Assembly: GCA_020637815.1 (NCBI GenBank)
Contig: JACKJS010000001.1
Span: 1,054,001 to 1,118,000, forward strand
Origin: Hyphomicrobiaceae bacterium
GTDB taxonomy: Bacteria; Pseudomonadota; Alphaproteobacteria; Rhizobiales; Methyloligellaceae
Reading direction: 5' to 3'
Length of the DNA: 64,000 bases
The notes below the pieces were generated by a model, which saw nothing but the letters and a program-made list of their open reading frames with translations, ran no database searches and was not told the DNA's origin. Shown piece after piece: positions 24,098-32,549 of this stretch; the stretch's first letter is position 1; every line of letters starts with the position of its first letter. Position numbers and translations under genes: made by a program.

Positions 24098-24874
24098 CTA
24101 GGGAACGTCGTTGATGTAATTGCGGCTTAGTATGGGGCAGCCGAGCGTCTTCTCAAGCGCCGAGACCAATTCCTCTTCCGACTCGACCGGGATGTAGAGG
24201 CCGCCATTTTCCTCTGCGAGGCACTTTGTATCGAGGACGTTCTGCTCGCCGGTCCAACTGAGGCCTTTGACCCGCAGCCCAATGATATGAACGGTGAGCT
24301 GCATGGCTTCTTCATGCAACTTCTTTCCCAGCGTGCATGGCGACCCGCCGCACGTCTCTTCGCCGTCCGTAAGCGCGACGATCACTCCCGGCCTGGTCCT
24401 GAACTCAAGGACCTCGGCGGCTTGCTCCACCGCCGACGATAGCGGCGTCTGGCCGGCCGGCGTCAGCCCCTTCACGGTAGCCATGATCCGTTCCGCGTTG
24501 TTGTCCAAGGGCGGAGAGTTGAGCTCGACATTGCACTGCTGATAGGGGCCCGGACCATAGGTCATGAGCCCTACCCTGCGCCCTCGTGTGATTCGGGGCA
24601 GCACCTTGGCCAAAGCGATCCTGACCTTGTCGATCCGGCTCACCGCCGTCGGATTCTCGCTGCCGTAGCCCCATCCATTGCCCGACATCGAGCCCGAGGC
24701 GTCGAAAACCAACATGACATCCTCGGTGCAGGCCGGACGATCCTGCGCCGGGGACGCGATACTCGATGCGGCCAAGGCGATCGCGGCGTATCCGAGACGC
24801 CGTACAAATCCGGTTGAGCGTGAGGATGTTGCCGCCCGCCCGACGAACAACATGCAATACCGGTGGAGGCGCAT
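24098..24874 (-). CDS. exported VWA-domain protein
   Basis: 258 aa. A hydrophobic signal (GYAAIALAASSIASPAQ) after a basic start suggests export. A von Willebrand A domain follows with a complete MIDAS: DASGS near residue 60, a Thr in TPLSS and DGEE downstream. Cysteine pairs (CGGSPC and two later single cysteines) could form disulfides in the periplasm. It starts 6 bp after the DUF2478 gene and so is its operon partner. VWA domains bind protein partners through a metal ion; the partner is unknown. Confidence 0.75.
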   Translation of the reverse strand: MRLHRYCMLFVGRAATSSRSTGFVRRLGYAAIALAASSIASPAQDRPACTEDVMLVFDASGSMSGNGWGYGSENPTAVSRIDKVRIALAKVLPRITRGRRVGLMTYGPGPYQQCNVELNSPPLDNNAERIMATVKGLTPAGQTPLSSAVEQAAEVLEFRTRPGVIVALTDGEETCGGSPCTLGKKLHEEAMQLTVHIIGLRVKGLSWTGEQNVLDTKCLAEENGGLYIPVESEEELVSALEKTLGCPILSRNYINDVP

Positions 24875-24880
24875 CGGTCC

Positions 24881-25396
24881 TCAGCGACTACGAACGGCCG
24901 TCCACCAGTCCTGCAATGCCTCCAACTTCGCGGGAAGTGCCGCAGCCGTCGGCATGAACGCGTTCCAGGCTTGCAGATGTTTCGATGAGACGGTCGTGAG
25001 AATCGGCGTTCCTGTGTCGACGGCTGCCACGAAGGCGCGGAAAAGACCATCGCCCGACGCCTCCAGCTTGCCGAACTTGCTCAACACGACAAGATCGCAT
25101 TTATCCATTTGATGGAGAACAGCCGCGCAAGCACGGCCCGCGCCGGAGGCATCGATGTGGCATGTCTTGCCGGGTTGCGGCTCGTCCAGGTAAATCGAGT
25201 AAGAGACGCCCGTAACGAAGTCCCGCAGACTCCCGGCGTTGCACGTGCGGCCGGGTAGCCCGTGCGTCTCTTCGATCAGGCCAACGAGGCGCGCACCCTG
25301 AGACCGCCAAGACTCAACCGCGACCTTCAGCAGCCCCTGACCCGCCGTACTGCTCTGCACCCGAATCCGAGCAACGCTACTTTCCGTTGACGGCAT
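24881..25396 (-). CDS. DUF2478 family protein
   Basis: 171 aa from the ATG at 25396 (MPSTESSVARIRV). The conserved blocks LVGLIEETHGLPGRTCNAGS, IDASGAGRACAAVL and KCDLVVLSKFGKLEASGDGL identify DUF2478, a P-loop-like family often next to molybdate transport or molybdoenzyme genes. Its reaction is unknown. A link to molybdenum supply for NarG in this window is plausible but not shown. It is coupled with the VWA gene. Confidence 0.72.
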   Translation of the reverse strand: MPSTESSVARIRVQSSTAGQGLLKVAVESWRSQGARLVGLIEETHGLPGRTCNAGSLRDFVTGVSYSIYLDEPQPGKTCHIDASGAGRACAAVLHQMDKCDLVVLSKFGKLEASGDGLFRAFVAAVDTGTPILTTVSSKHLQAWNAFMPTAAALPAKLEALQDWWTAVRSR

Positions 25397-25791
25397 GTGT
25401 TCGTGCTCCTGGCTTCGATCCAAGTAAAAGCTATATAATAAATACTTATTTTTCCAGGTATCGTTGATCGAGCGCAACCAAACTCTCGTTGTCCGCATGT
25501 CCTTTTCGGCGAAGGGAAAGCGTAGGGCTGGACAGGCTCCGAGACTTTGCGCCTAGCGCTTGCTCCGGCGCTGCTTTGGACGGCGTCGTGGAGCCCGTTA
25601 ATGAGCCGCCCGCATCGTCGTCGGTTCGCAGCCACGATAGCCGTTCGATGCCCGCAAGCTTCGGTCCAGCCTCGCCTCCACAAGCGTTCAGGTCTAGACG
25701 CGCGTTCGATCGGCCACACCGTGTTCATGGGAGATCACATGGCTACGATCGCCGCTTTACATACATAGTAGTCCTATATATAAGATTGCAT
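25397..25791. other. 395-bp divergent intergenic region, DUF2478 / MarR
   Basis: No gene is supported; the open frame extending upstream from the MarR gene has no family features. AT-rich stretches lie near each start: GCTATATAATAAATACTT at about 25430 and CCTATATATAAGATTGCAT at about 25773. The shared CTATATA element may be a common operator or two promoters. Confidence 0.5.
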
Positions 25792-26478
25792 ATGAGCGCC
25801 AATCGAAACTCCGTCGAAGGTCAGGTCATCACGGGCATTACAAAGCTGTCCCAGTTCCTTCGCACGGCTCAATGGCGCAGTGGATCCGAAACCGGACTGA
25901 CTCCCACTCAGATGCAGTTGCTGCGCGAGCTTGCCGCGAAAGGGCCGATGCGGATCGGCGCCCTCGCCGAGGCGATTGGCGTTGCCCAACCGACGGCAAC
26001 CGATGCCTTCGAGGCTCTCCGGCGCAAGGAATTGGTGGAGAAGAAATCTGACCCGCGCGACGGCCGCGCCGTCGCCGCGGCAATTACCCGAGATGGACAT
26101 AAGAAGCTTAGGAGCTCCGACAACTGGGCGGACGGCCTAACCGCGGCGATCGGTGGCCTCGACCAAGTAGACCGGTCCGGCCTACTCCGCGGCCTGACCA
26201 AGATCATTCGTGGGCTCCAAGTTCAACGCGCCGTCCCCGTCCAGCGGATGTGCGTGACGTGCCGCTTCTTCCAGCCGAACGTCTATGACGATCCCGCCGC
26301 CCCCCATCACTGCGCTTTCGTGGACGCTGCATTCGGAGACGCCAGCCTGCGGCTCGATTGCGGCGAACACGAAGTGGCTCCGGAGTCGCAAGCGGAGGCC
26401 GCCTGGCGGCGCTTCGCGCCGGCCGCTGGGGCCAAAAACGTGGACGCCTCGCCCGCAGCAACGAGCGAGGCGCCCTAA
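25792..26478 (+). CDS. MarR-family regulator with C-terminal Cys/His motif
   Basis: 228 aa from the ATG at 25792. A MarR winged helix (TPTQMQLLRELAAKGPMRIG, then AEAIGVAQPTATDAFEALRR) is followed, from about residue 150, by CVTCRFFQPN, then HHCAFVDAAFG, then LRLDCGEHE. The four cysteines plus histidines look like a metal or Fe-S site. This tail is absent from ordinary MarR proteins. It is followed after 40 bp by two thioredoxin-fold genes, suggesting a redox- or metal-sensing circuit. The ligand is unknown. Confidence 0.8.
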   Translation: MSANRNSVEGQVITGITKLSQFLRTAQWRSGSETGLTPTQMQLLRELAAKGPMRIGALAEAIGVAQPTATDAFEALRRKELVEKKSDPRDGRAVAAAITRDGHKKLRSSDNWADGLTAAIGGLDQVDRSGLLRGLTKIIRGLQVQRAVPVQRMCVTCRFFQPNVYDDPAAPHHCAFVDAAFGDASLRLDCGEHEVAPESQAEAAWRRFAPAAGAKNVDASPAATSEAP

Positions 26479-26518
26479 TGTCCAACCCGCCTTCGCAAAG
26501 ACAGGAGACTGAACAACC

Positions 26519-26755
26519 ATGACACAGAAAGCCATTTTCTACCACGCCGGATGCCCGGTCTGCGTAGCCGCCGAGAACAAGATCACCGACATCGTCGATC
26601 GGAACCGCGTGGATCTCGAAGTCGTTCATCTGGGCGATGCGCCACATAGGATCGACGAGGCGAGTGCCGCCGGCGTCAAGTCCGTTCCCGCCCTCGTCGT
26701 CGATGGTGCGGCACTCCATATCAATCACGGCGCCGACCTAGCGGATCTGCGTTAG
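26519..26755 (+). CDS. small thioredoxin/glutaredoxin-fold protein
   Basis: 78 aa. The N-terminal FYHAGCPVCVAAE carries a CPVC active site, and a cis-proline segment is seen in VKSVPALVVDG. It is a compact thioredoxin-like fold, smaller than thioredoxin, with no signal peptide. It is 40 bp downstream of the MarR gene. It is likely a thiol reductant or metal-thiol exchanger in the MarR circuit. Confidence 0.75.
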   Translation: MTQKAIFYHAGCPVCVAAENKITDIVDRNRVDLEVVHLGDAPHRIDEASAAGVKSVPALVVDGAALHINHGADLADLR

Positions 26756-26897
26756 GCACCCGTACCGTGTGACGAGGCGGCGGTCCGTATACGTATAGAT
26801 GAAAGCGCTCGTGCGCTGACATGATGCATCGCGCGGGTTATCGATATTGCGTCAAGCGATTTCCGATGGCCCGGCGGCATGAACGAACGAGGCGACC

Positions 26898-27470
26898 ATG
26901 AGCGTGCATCTTCAAACCGCCCCGCCGCTTGAAGTGGCTCAGTGGCTGAATGTCACTGAGCCACCCAGTCTCGACCGGCTTCGGGGAAAAGTCGTCATGA
27001 TCGAGGCCTTCCAGATGCTTTGTCCGGGCTGCGTAAGCCATGGCCTGCCGCAGGCCGCGCAGGTTTGGAAGACGTTTTCCGGCGACGATGTTCAGGTGCT
27101 CGGCCTGCATAGCGTCTTCGAACATCACGACGCCCAACCTCCTCGAGCGCTCGAAGCCTTCTTGTACGAGTACCGCATCGGCTTTCCCGTTGCGGTGGAC
27201 GCGCCAGGCGACGGCGCACTGCCCAAGACGATGGCCGCCTATGGCATGCAAGGGACGCCGACATTGGTGCTAATCGACCGGCTGGGCCGCAAGCGTTCGC
27301 AACACTTTGGACGTGTACCCGATCTCGTGCTCGGTGCCGAGATCATGGCACTCATCGCGGAAGCTCAGGACACCACGCCGATGGCTGAAGCCGCCGAAAC
27401 TCGACCCAGCTCGGAATGCGGCGACGCCGGATGTTCTGTTTCCGGAACGAAGACCGCCGGGACCGTGTGA
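26898..27470 (+). CDS. TlpA/redoxin-like protein with CPGC site
   Basis: 190 aa. A thioredoxin fold with the active-site motif FQMLCPGCVSHGLPQ and the cis-Pro region MQGTPTLVLIDRLGR places it among the AhpC/TSA-TlpA redoxins. No signal peptide or membrane anchor is seen. The C-terminal tail has a separate Cys cluster (SSECGDAGCSV), which is unusual. It is 142 bp after the small thioredoxin-like gene. It could pass electrons to a peroxidase or repair metal centres. Confidence 0.75.
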   Translation: MSVHLQTAPPLEVAQWLNVTEPPSLDRLRGKVVMIEAFQMLCPGCVSHGLPQAAQVWKTFSGDDVQVLGLHSVFEHHDAQPPRALEAFLYEYRIGFPVAVDAPGDGALPKTMAAYGMQGTPTLVLIDRLGRKRSQHFGRVPDLVLGAEIMALIAEAQDTTPMAEAAETRPSSECGDAGCSVSGTKTAGTV

Positions 27471-28037
27471 CATAGGCCTCAGCCGCGACCGATCCCTGCG
27501 GCGGGGCCGACATTGAGCGTGGCCAAGATGCTTCGAAGCGGCCGTTCGATCTTTCGGACCTCTCGCACGCGTCGCGCCCGATCAGTGGGCTGGGCCCGAA
27601 CGTGGGCTCGTATGGACGTCCTCGGCGATGCTCTTGATCCGCCGAGTCCGCGACTGCTCTCGACGCCCGATAGATTCCCATACCGAACCCGCCTTGCCGT
27701 TTTTCGCCGGCCAACTTGTGCTGAAGCAACGTCAGGCCCTCCTGCCCGGCCAATGATCGGCTCCGGGGAGAGGGCTCTACCCGCGCCCGCCGTACCGCAG
27801 CGTCTCAATTTTCTGCGGCAACGGCGGCGTTCCAACTTCGTCGTTGGAGCGCCAATGGCCGATCCGGGCCGCAACCCCATGGACCACGATGACGCAGAAC
27901 GTTGCGCGCGTTCTTAGCTGAAAGGACGCAGCGGCCACAAATAAGCGGGATATCGGAAACCATGCTTGAACCGTCCCAAATCGCTCGATTGCTTTGCCGT
28001 GACGATTTGGTGGCCGGCGCTGGATTGGGGAACTGAA
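27471..28037. other. 567-bp intergenic region upstream of narK
   Basis: No convincing gene: frames here are Arg/Ser/Pro-rich and occur on both strands. It should contain the narK promoter. I found no clean Fnr/Dnr-type TTGAT-N4-ATCAA site. The only clear structure is the inverted repeat at 27976-28010. Confidence 0.55.
27976..28010 (+). promoter_or_regulatory. inverted repeat in narK leader
   Basis: Perfect 8-bp arms CCAAATCG and CGATTTGG are separated by 19 bp and end 27 bp before the narK ATG. It may be an operator or, if transcribed, a weak leader hairpin close to the ribosome site. Confidence 0.4.
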
Positions 28038-30821
28038 ATGGCCACAACGCACACCGCCCCAGGAGCAACCAAGGCTCTATGGCTTTCAACCATCGCCTTT
28101 ACGGTGTGCTTCTCCGTGTGGACCCTCTTCGCCATCATTGGCGTGCAGATCAAGAATGAGCTCGGTCTCAGCGAGAGTGAGTTCGGTCTGCTTGTCGGCA
28201 CGCCTATCCTAACGGGCTCCCTCAGCAGGGTTTTTCTCGGTATCTGGACCGATCAGTATGGCGGCCGGGTGGTTTACGTCATCACCATGGTCGCGGCGGC
28301 AATCGCAACGTACCTCCTTTCCTACGCAACGACCTATCCGTGGATGCTCGTCGCCGCACTCGGGGTCGGGCTAGCCGGTGGGTCCTTCGCCGTCGGCGTT
28401 GCCTATGTTTCCAAGTGGTATTCTCCAGAGCAACAGGGCACGGCACTGGGCATTTTCGGCGCGGGCAATGTTGGCGCGGCCGTCACGAAGTTCGTCGCGC
28501 CCTTCGTTCTCGTCGCGTTTGGCTGGCAGACGGTCGCGGTGGTCTGGGCCTCCGTGCTGGCCTTTATCGCCATCGTCTTCTGGCTCACGACCGACGACGA
28601 CCCGGAAACGAAGGCACGCCGCGCGCGCGCCGAGAAGCCCCGCGGACTTCTGCAGCAGCTAGCGCCTCTTCGCCATCAGCAAGTCTGGCGATTCTCGCTG
28701 TATTACTTTTTCGTGTTCGGCGGCTTCGTCGCGCTCGCCTTGTGGCTTCCGCGCTACATGATTGGCGTTTACCAGCTGGACATCGAGACCGCCGGCATGC
28801 TCGCGGCGATGTATTCGATTCCAGCGAGCCTCTTCCGAGCCTATGGCGGACATCTATCCGACCGCTACGGCGCGCGAACCATCCTGTACTGGGCCCTTGG
28901 CGTCTCGCTGATCTGCTTGCTGATGTTGTCATATCCGGAAACGGACTATGTCATCCACGGCATCCATGGGCCAATTTCCTTTTCGACGCGCATGGATCTC
29001 GTCCCATTCGTCGTCACGATCTTCGTCCTCGGCTTCTTCATGTCGTTGGGCAAAGCTGCAGTCTACAAATACATTCCCATCTATTACTCCGACCACGTTG
29101 GTTCCGTCGGCGGCCTTGTCGGCATGATCGGCGGACTCGGTGGCTTCGTCCTGCCGATCGCGTTCGGCGTGATGGCAGACTTGACCAATATCTGGACGAG
29201 TTGCTTCATGCTGCTCTTCCTGATCGTTGCCGTGTCTCTCGGCTGGATGGCGTTCTCCATCCGTCAAATGGAGCACCGGGCAGCTGGCGAGGTACTCGAC
29301 AAGCTGGCGCCGCTGGCCGAGCTCGATCATGTCCACAGTCACGAGAAGCATCCTGCCCATCACGGACTGATCGAGGATTGGCGTCCGGAAGACGAAACGT
29401 TCTGGGAGACCACAGGGCGCCGAATTGCCCGGCGCAATCTGTGGATCTCAATTCCGGCGCTCTTGCTGGCCTTCGCCGTTTGGATGGTGTGGAGCGTGGT
29501 GGTCGCCAAGCTGCCCGCTGTCGGGTTTACCTACTCGACGGATCAACTCTTCTGGCTGGCGGCCTTGCCCGGTCTGTCCGGCGCGACGTTCCGTATCTTC
29601 TACTCCTTTATGGTGCCCATTGTCGGCGGTCGCGTGTGGACCGCACTGACGACGGCGTCGCTGCTCATTCCTGCTTTCGGCATCGGCTACGCGGTGCAGA
29701 ACCCTGATACGCCGTATCTTCTGTTCCTCGTCCTTGCGCTCTTGTGCGGCTTCGGCGGCGGAAACTTCGCATCGTCGATGGCCAATATCAGCTTCTTCTA
29801 CCCCAAAAAGGAGAAGGGTAACGCGCTCGCCCTGAACGCAGGTCTCGGCAATCTCGGTGTCAGCGTGACGCAGTTCGTCGTGCCGATCGTCGTCACGGCA
29901 GGTGTGTTCGGCGTCCTCGGCGGCAGCCCGCAAGAAACGTCCGAAGGCACCAAGCTTTGGGTTCAGAACGCAGGATTCATTTGGGTTCCGTTCCTTATCA
30001 TCACGACCATCGCTGCTTGGTTTGGAATGAACGACCTCGCCTCGGCAAAAGCCTCCTTTGCCGAACAGGCCGTCATCTTCCAGCGCAAGCACAACTGGAT
30101 CATGTGCTGGCTCTACACGGGCACGTTTGGATCGTTCATCGGATATTCCGCTGGCTTCCCGCTTCTCGCCAAGACGCAATTCCCCGAAGTGGATTCGCTC
30201 CAGTACGTTTTCTTGGGACCGCTGGTCGGCGCCTTGTCGCGCGCATCGACCGGCTGGATCGCCGACAAGTGGGGCGGCGGACGGGTCACGTTATGGGTTT
30301 TCTTAGTCATGATCGCTGCGGTGGGTGGCGTTCTCTTCTTCCTCGGGATCAAGGATCAGCCAGGCGCCTTCTGGGGCTTCTTCGCCATGTTCCTGGTCCT
30401 GTTCTTTGCCACCGGGGTGGGCAACGCCTCGACCTTCCAGATGATCCCATCGATCATGCGTAAGGAGATCGGCCGCCTGATGCCCGGAAAATCCGTGATC
30501 GAACAAACCCGTCAAGCAGACAAGGAATCAGCAGCGATTATCGGATTCACGTCGGCGGTCGCGGCCTATGGCGCATTTTTCATTCCCAAATCCTATGGCA
30601 GTTCGATCGCGGCCACGGGCGGACCTGAACTCGCGCTTTGGGGCTTTCTCGTCTTCTATGTCAGTTGCCTTGCGGTCACTTGGTGGTTCTATACGCGGCG
30701 AGGCGGACTCCTCTACGACGTCGAGCGTGGAGGTCCTCCGAGCGCCAAGAAAGGCGGGCGTGAGAGGGCAAGCGCGGGCAAGCCCGCTGGCGCCCCCATG
30801 CCGGCCGCAAGCATCCAATGA
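28038..30821 (+). CDS. narK: fused NarK1-NarK2 nitrate/nitrite transporter
   Basis: 927 aa from the ATG at 28038; the upstream GTG/ATG frame adds 24 residues with no family match. Two complete MFS domains are joined by a hydrophilic linker (about residues 415-470). Domain one (NarK1-like, usually nitrate/proton symport) has GILGAGN-type GIFGAGNVGAAVTKFVAP; domain two (NarK2-like, nitrate/nitrite exchange) has LNAGLGNLGVSVTQFVVP. Both nitrate-signature helices and the conserved Arg of each half (SLSRVFLGIWTD; GATFRIFYSF) are present. It feeds nitrate to NarG and removes nitrite. It overlaps the next gene by 4 bp. Confidence 0.93.
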   Translation: MATTHTAPGATKALWLSTIAFTVCFSVWTLFAIIGVQIKNELGLSESEFGLLVGTPILTGSLSRVFLGIWTDQYGGRVVYVITMVAAAIATYLLSYATTYPWMLVAALGVGLAGGSFAVGVAYVSKWYSPEQQGTALGIFGAGNVGAAVTKFVAPFVLVAFGWQTVAVVWASVLAFIAIVFWLTTDDDPETKARRARAEKPRGLLQQLAPLRHQQVWRFSLYYFFVFGGFVALALWLPRYMIGVYQLDIETAGMLAAMYSIPASLFRAYGGHLSDRYGARTILYWALGVSLICLLMLSYPETDYVIHGIHGPISFSTRMDLVPFVVTIFVLGFFMSLGKAAVYKYIPIYYSDHVGSVGGLVGMIGGLGGFVLPIAFGVMADLTNIWTSCFMLLFLIVAVSLGWMAFSIRQMEHRAAGEVLDKLAPLAELDHVHSHEKHPAHHGLIEDWRPEDETFWETTGRRIARRNLWISIPALLLAFAVWMVWSVVVAKLPAVGFTYSTDQLFWLAALPGLSGATFRIFYSFMVPIVGGRVWTALTTASLLIPAFGIGYAVQNPDTPYLLFLVLALLCGFGGGNFASSMANISFFYPKKEKGNALALNAGLGNLGVSVTQFVVPIVVTAGVFGVLGGSPQETSEGTKLWVQNAGFIWVPFLIITTIAAWFGMNDLASAKASFAEQAVIFQRKHNWIMCWLYTGTFGSFIGYSAGFPLLAKTQFPEVDSLQYVFLGPLVGALSRASTGWIADKWGGGRVTLWVFLVMIAAVGGVLFFLGIKDQPGAFWGFFAMFLVLFFATGVGNASTFQMIPSIMRKEIGRLMPGKSVIEQTRQADKESAAIIGFTSAVAAYGAFFIPKSYGSSIAATGGPELALWGFLVFYVSCLAVTWWFYTRRGGLLYDVERGGPPSAKKGGRERASAGKPAGAPMPAASIQ

Positions 30822-32128
30822 CCCGCGCGTCGAAATATTGCATGACGATGCGCTCTGTCGCGATCGGGGCATTTGCGGCTGTTTCGGCAGCGGCGTTCAA
30901 TACTTCCGCGCTCGCCCAAAGCAGCGGCTACAATCCGCAACAGGGAGCACCCACGCGCTATCAGCCCCCGCATACGGGGATTCTCAATGGAAAGTTTTGG
31001 ACCGATACCCGGTATCGCTACGAGTACGTGGATCAGGCCAACTTGCCTAAGGACGCGCACGCCTCAACCATAAGGAACAAGACGGGTATCGAATCCGGAT
31101 TCTTTCACGGCTTCCGCGCGGGCGTCGAAGGCGAGTTCGTCCTCGATGTCGGGCCCGAAGACTTCAACAACACGATCAATGGCAAGACCCAGTATCCCGT
31201 CGTCGCCGACGTGGAATCGGCGGAGGTCGATCAGGCCTATCTCGAGTCTCAAAGCATTCCGGGCGTGGTGCTGCTCGGCGGCCGCTATCTCGAGAACCTC
31301 GACAACATGCGCTATGTGGGTTCGGTCGCCTGGCGCCAGAACGATCAGACCTTCGACGGAGCCAAAGCCACCATCACGACGCTTCCCAGCGTGACCTTTC
31401 TCTATGCCTATATCGGCAACGTGAACCGCATCTTCAGCGACTCGTCCCCGGTCGGTAACATCCAGTCCAACGTCCACCTGATGCATGCGGAGAGCAAGGA
31501 ACTCTCGATCGGCAAGCTGACGGCCTACACATATCTGATGGACCTCTACGACCTCGACCAGTTTTCAAACGCGAGCTACGGCGGCTTCCTCAAAGGCAAG
31601 CAGCCGCTGACCGGAAGCATCGACTATCACTACCGCTTCGAGTACGCCCATCAGACCAGCTACGCCGATACGCCGGTCGACTACGATGCGGATTATGTGC
31701 GCGTCGAACAGGGTCTAAGCAAAGGCGGGCTCACGGGTACCCTCGTCTATGAGCTCTTGGGGAGCGACAACGGTATTGCGTCATTCCAGACGCCGCTTGC
31801 GACCGGCCATGTCTTCAACGGTTTCGCCGACGTGTTCTTGGTAATCCCGCCCACGGGCCTGCAAGACTTCTTTGCGCAAGTGCAATACAAAGTGCCAGAG
31901 AGCTCCGGCGGGCCGTTCAGCTATTTCGGCGGCCTTCTTCTGCTTGCGCAGTATCACGAGTTCCGATCTGCCGTGCAGAATCTCAATTATGGTTCGGAGC
32001 TCGATTTCTACGCCTATCTGCCCTTGAGCAACGGATTCTACGCCGAGGCGAAATTGGCCAACTACGAGGCAGACCAGTACTTCACCGATGTCCAGAAGGT
32101 GATCTTCGGACTCGGGTACCAATATTGA
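30818..32128 (+). CDS. outer-membrane beta-barrel (alginate-export-like porin)
   Basis: 436 aa. An N-terminal signal (SVAIGAFAAVSAAAFNTSALAQ) precedes alternating amphipathic strands with many aromatic girdle residues and ends in GLGYQY, a typical outer-membrane C-terminal signature. It resembles alginate-export family barrels. The start is coupled to the narK stop (ATGA overlap), so it may form the outer-membrane path for nitrate or nitrite. That role is inferred only from position. Confidence 0.75.
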   Translation: MTRASKYCMTMRSVAIGAFAAVSAAAFNTSALAQSSGYNPQQGAPTRYQPPHTGILNGKFWTDTRYRYEYVDQANLPKDAHASTIRNKTGIESGFFHGFRAGVEGEFVLDVGPEDFNNTINGKTQYPVVADVESAEVDQAYLESQSIPGVVLLGGRYLENLDNMRYVGSVAWRQNDQTFDGAKATITTLPSVTFLYAYIGNVNRIFSDSSPVGNIQSNVHLMHAESKELSIGKLTAYTYLMDLYDLDQFSNASYGGFLKGKQPLTGSIDYHYRFEYAHQTSYADTPVDYDADYVRVEQGLSKGGLTGTLVYELLGSDNGIASFQTPLATGHVFNGFADVFLVIPPTGLQDFFAQVQYKVPESSGGPFSYFGGLLLLAQYHEFRSAVQNLNYGSELDFYAYLPLSNGFYAEAKLANYEADQYFTDVQKVIFGLGYQY

Positions 32129-32159
32129 TGGAACCCTACGTCGAAGACGGCACGACTTC

Positions 32160-32432
32160 CTAGTCGTCCAGGTCGGGGCACGACCGGAAGAAGGCCGCAT
32201 TGGGACAAAAGCTCGCTTCCCCCTGTTGCCCTTTGCCGAGTAGCCATCGGCGGCAAACTTCCGCGTGCCGGCAGTAGCGGCACTTGGCGCGTGCCTCGAC
32301 AAAAGCGAGTCCGCCATCGACGCGCAGCGCGGAAAGGACATCCACACCTTGCGTCTCCATCATCTGCTCCATCAACGCATACCGCTGACGTAGCTCTTCG
32401 TTCGTGGACCACAATAGCCTGGAGCGTCGCAT
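32160..32432 (-). CDS. DUF6455 family small protein
   Basis: 90 aa. Four cysteines in CRYCRHAEVCRRWL and ASFCPNAAFF, plus a His, form a probable metal or Fe-S motif; the pattern is typical of DUF6455 proteins of Rhizobiales-type genomes. The function is unknown. It is convergent with the porin gene, 31 bp away, and lies 117 bp downstream of the second nnrS on the same strand. Confidence 0.7.
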   Translation of the reverse strand: MRRSRLLWSTNEELRQRYALMEQMMETQGVDVLSALRVDGGLAFVEARAKCRYCRHAEVCRRWLLGKGQQGEASFCPNAAFFRSCPDLDD

Positions 32433-32549
32433 CGCTCACCTCCCTGTTCCCCGAGCATGGCCATCGAGGAACGGTCTCTTCTAAGCACCTTGGACAGCGG
32501 AGGACCTTGCTCCTAGTCAAACTTGCCACCAAAAATGCTTTGGCTTGTG

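Noticed and set aside
25420..25460. ModE binding site before the DUF2478 gene
   Set aside because: CTATATA-like runs occur, but no proper inverted ModE pair could be aligned.
27513..27917. 134-codon frame between the redoxin and narK genes
   Set aside because: Arg/Pro/Ser-rich with no plausible ribosome site or domain; competing frames on both strands.
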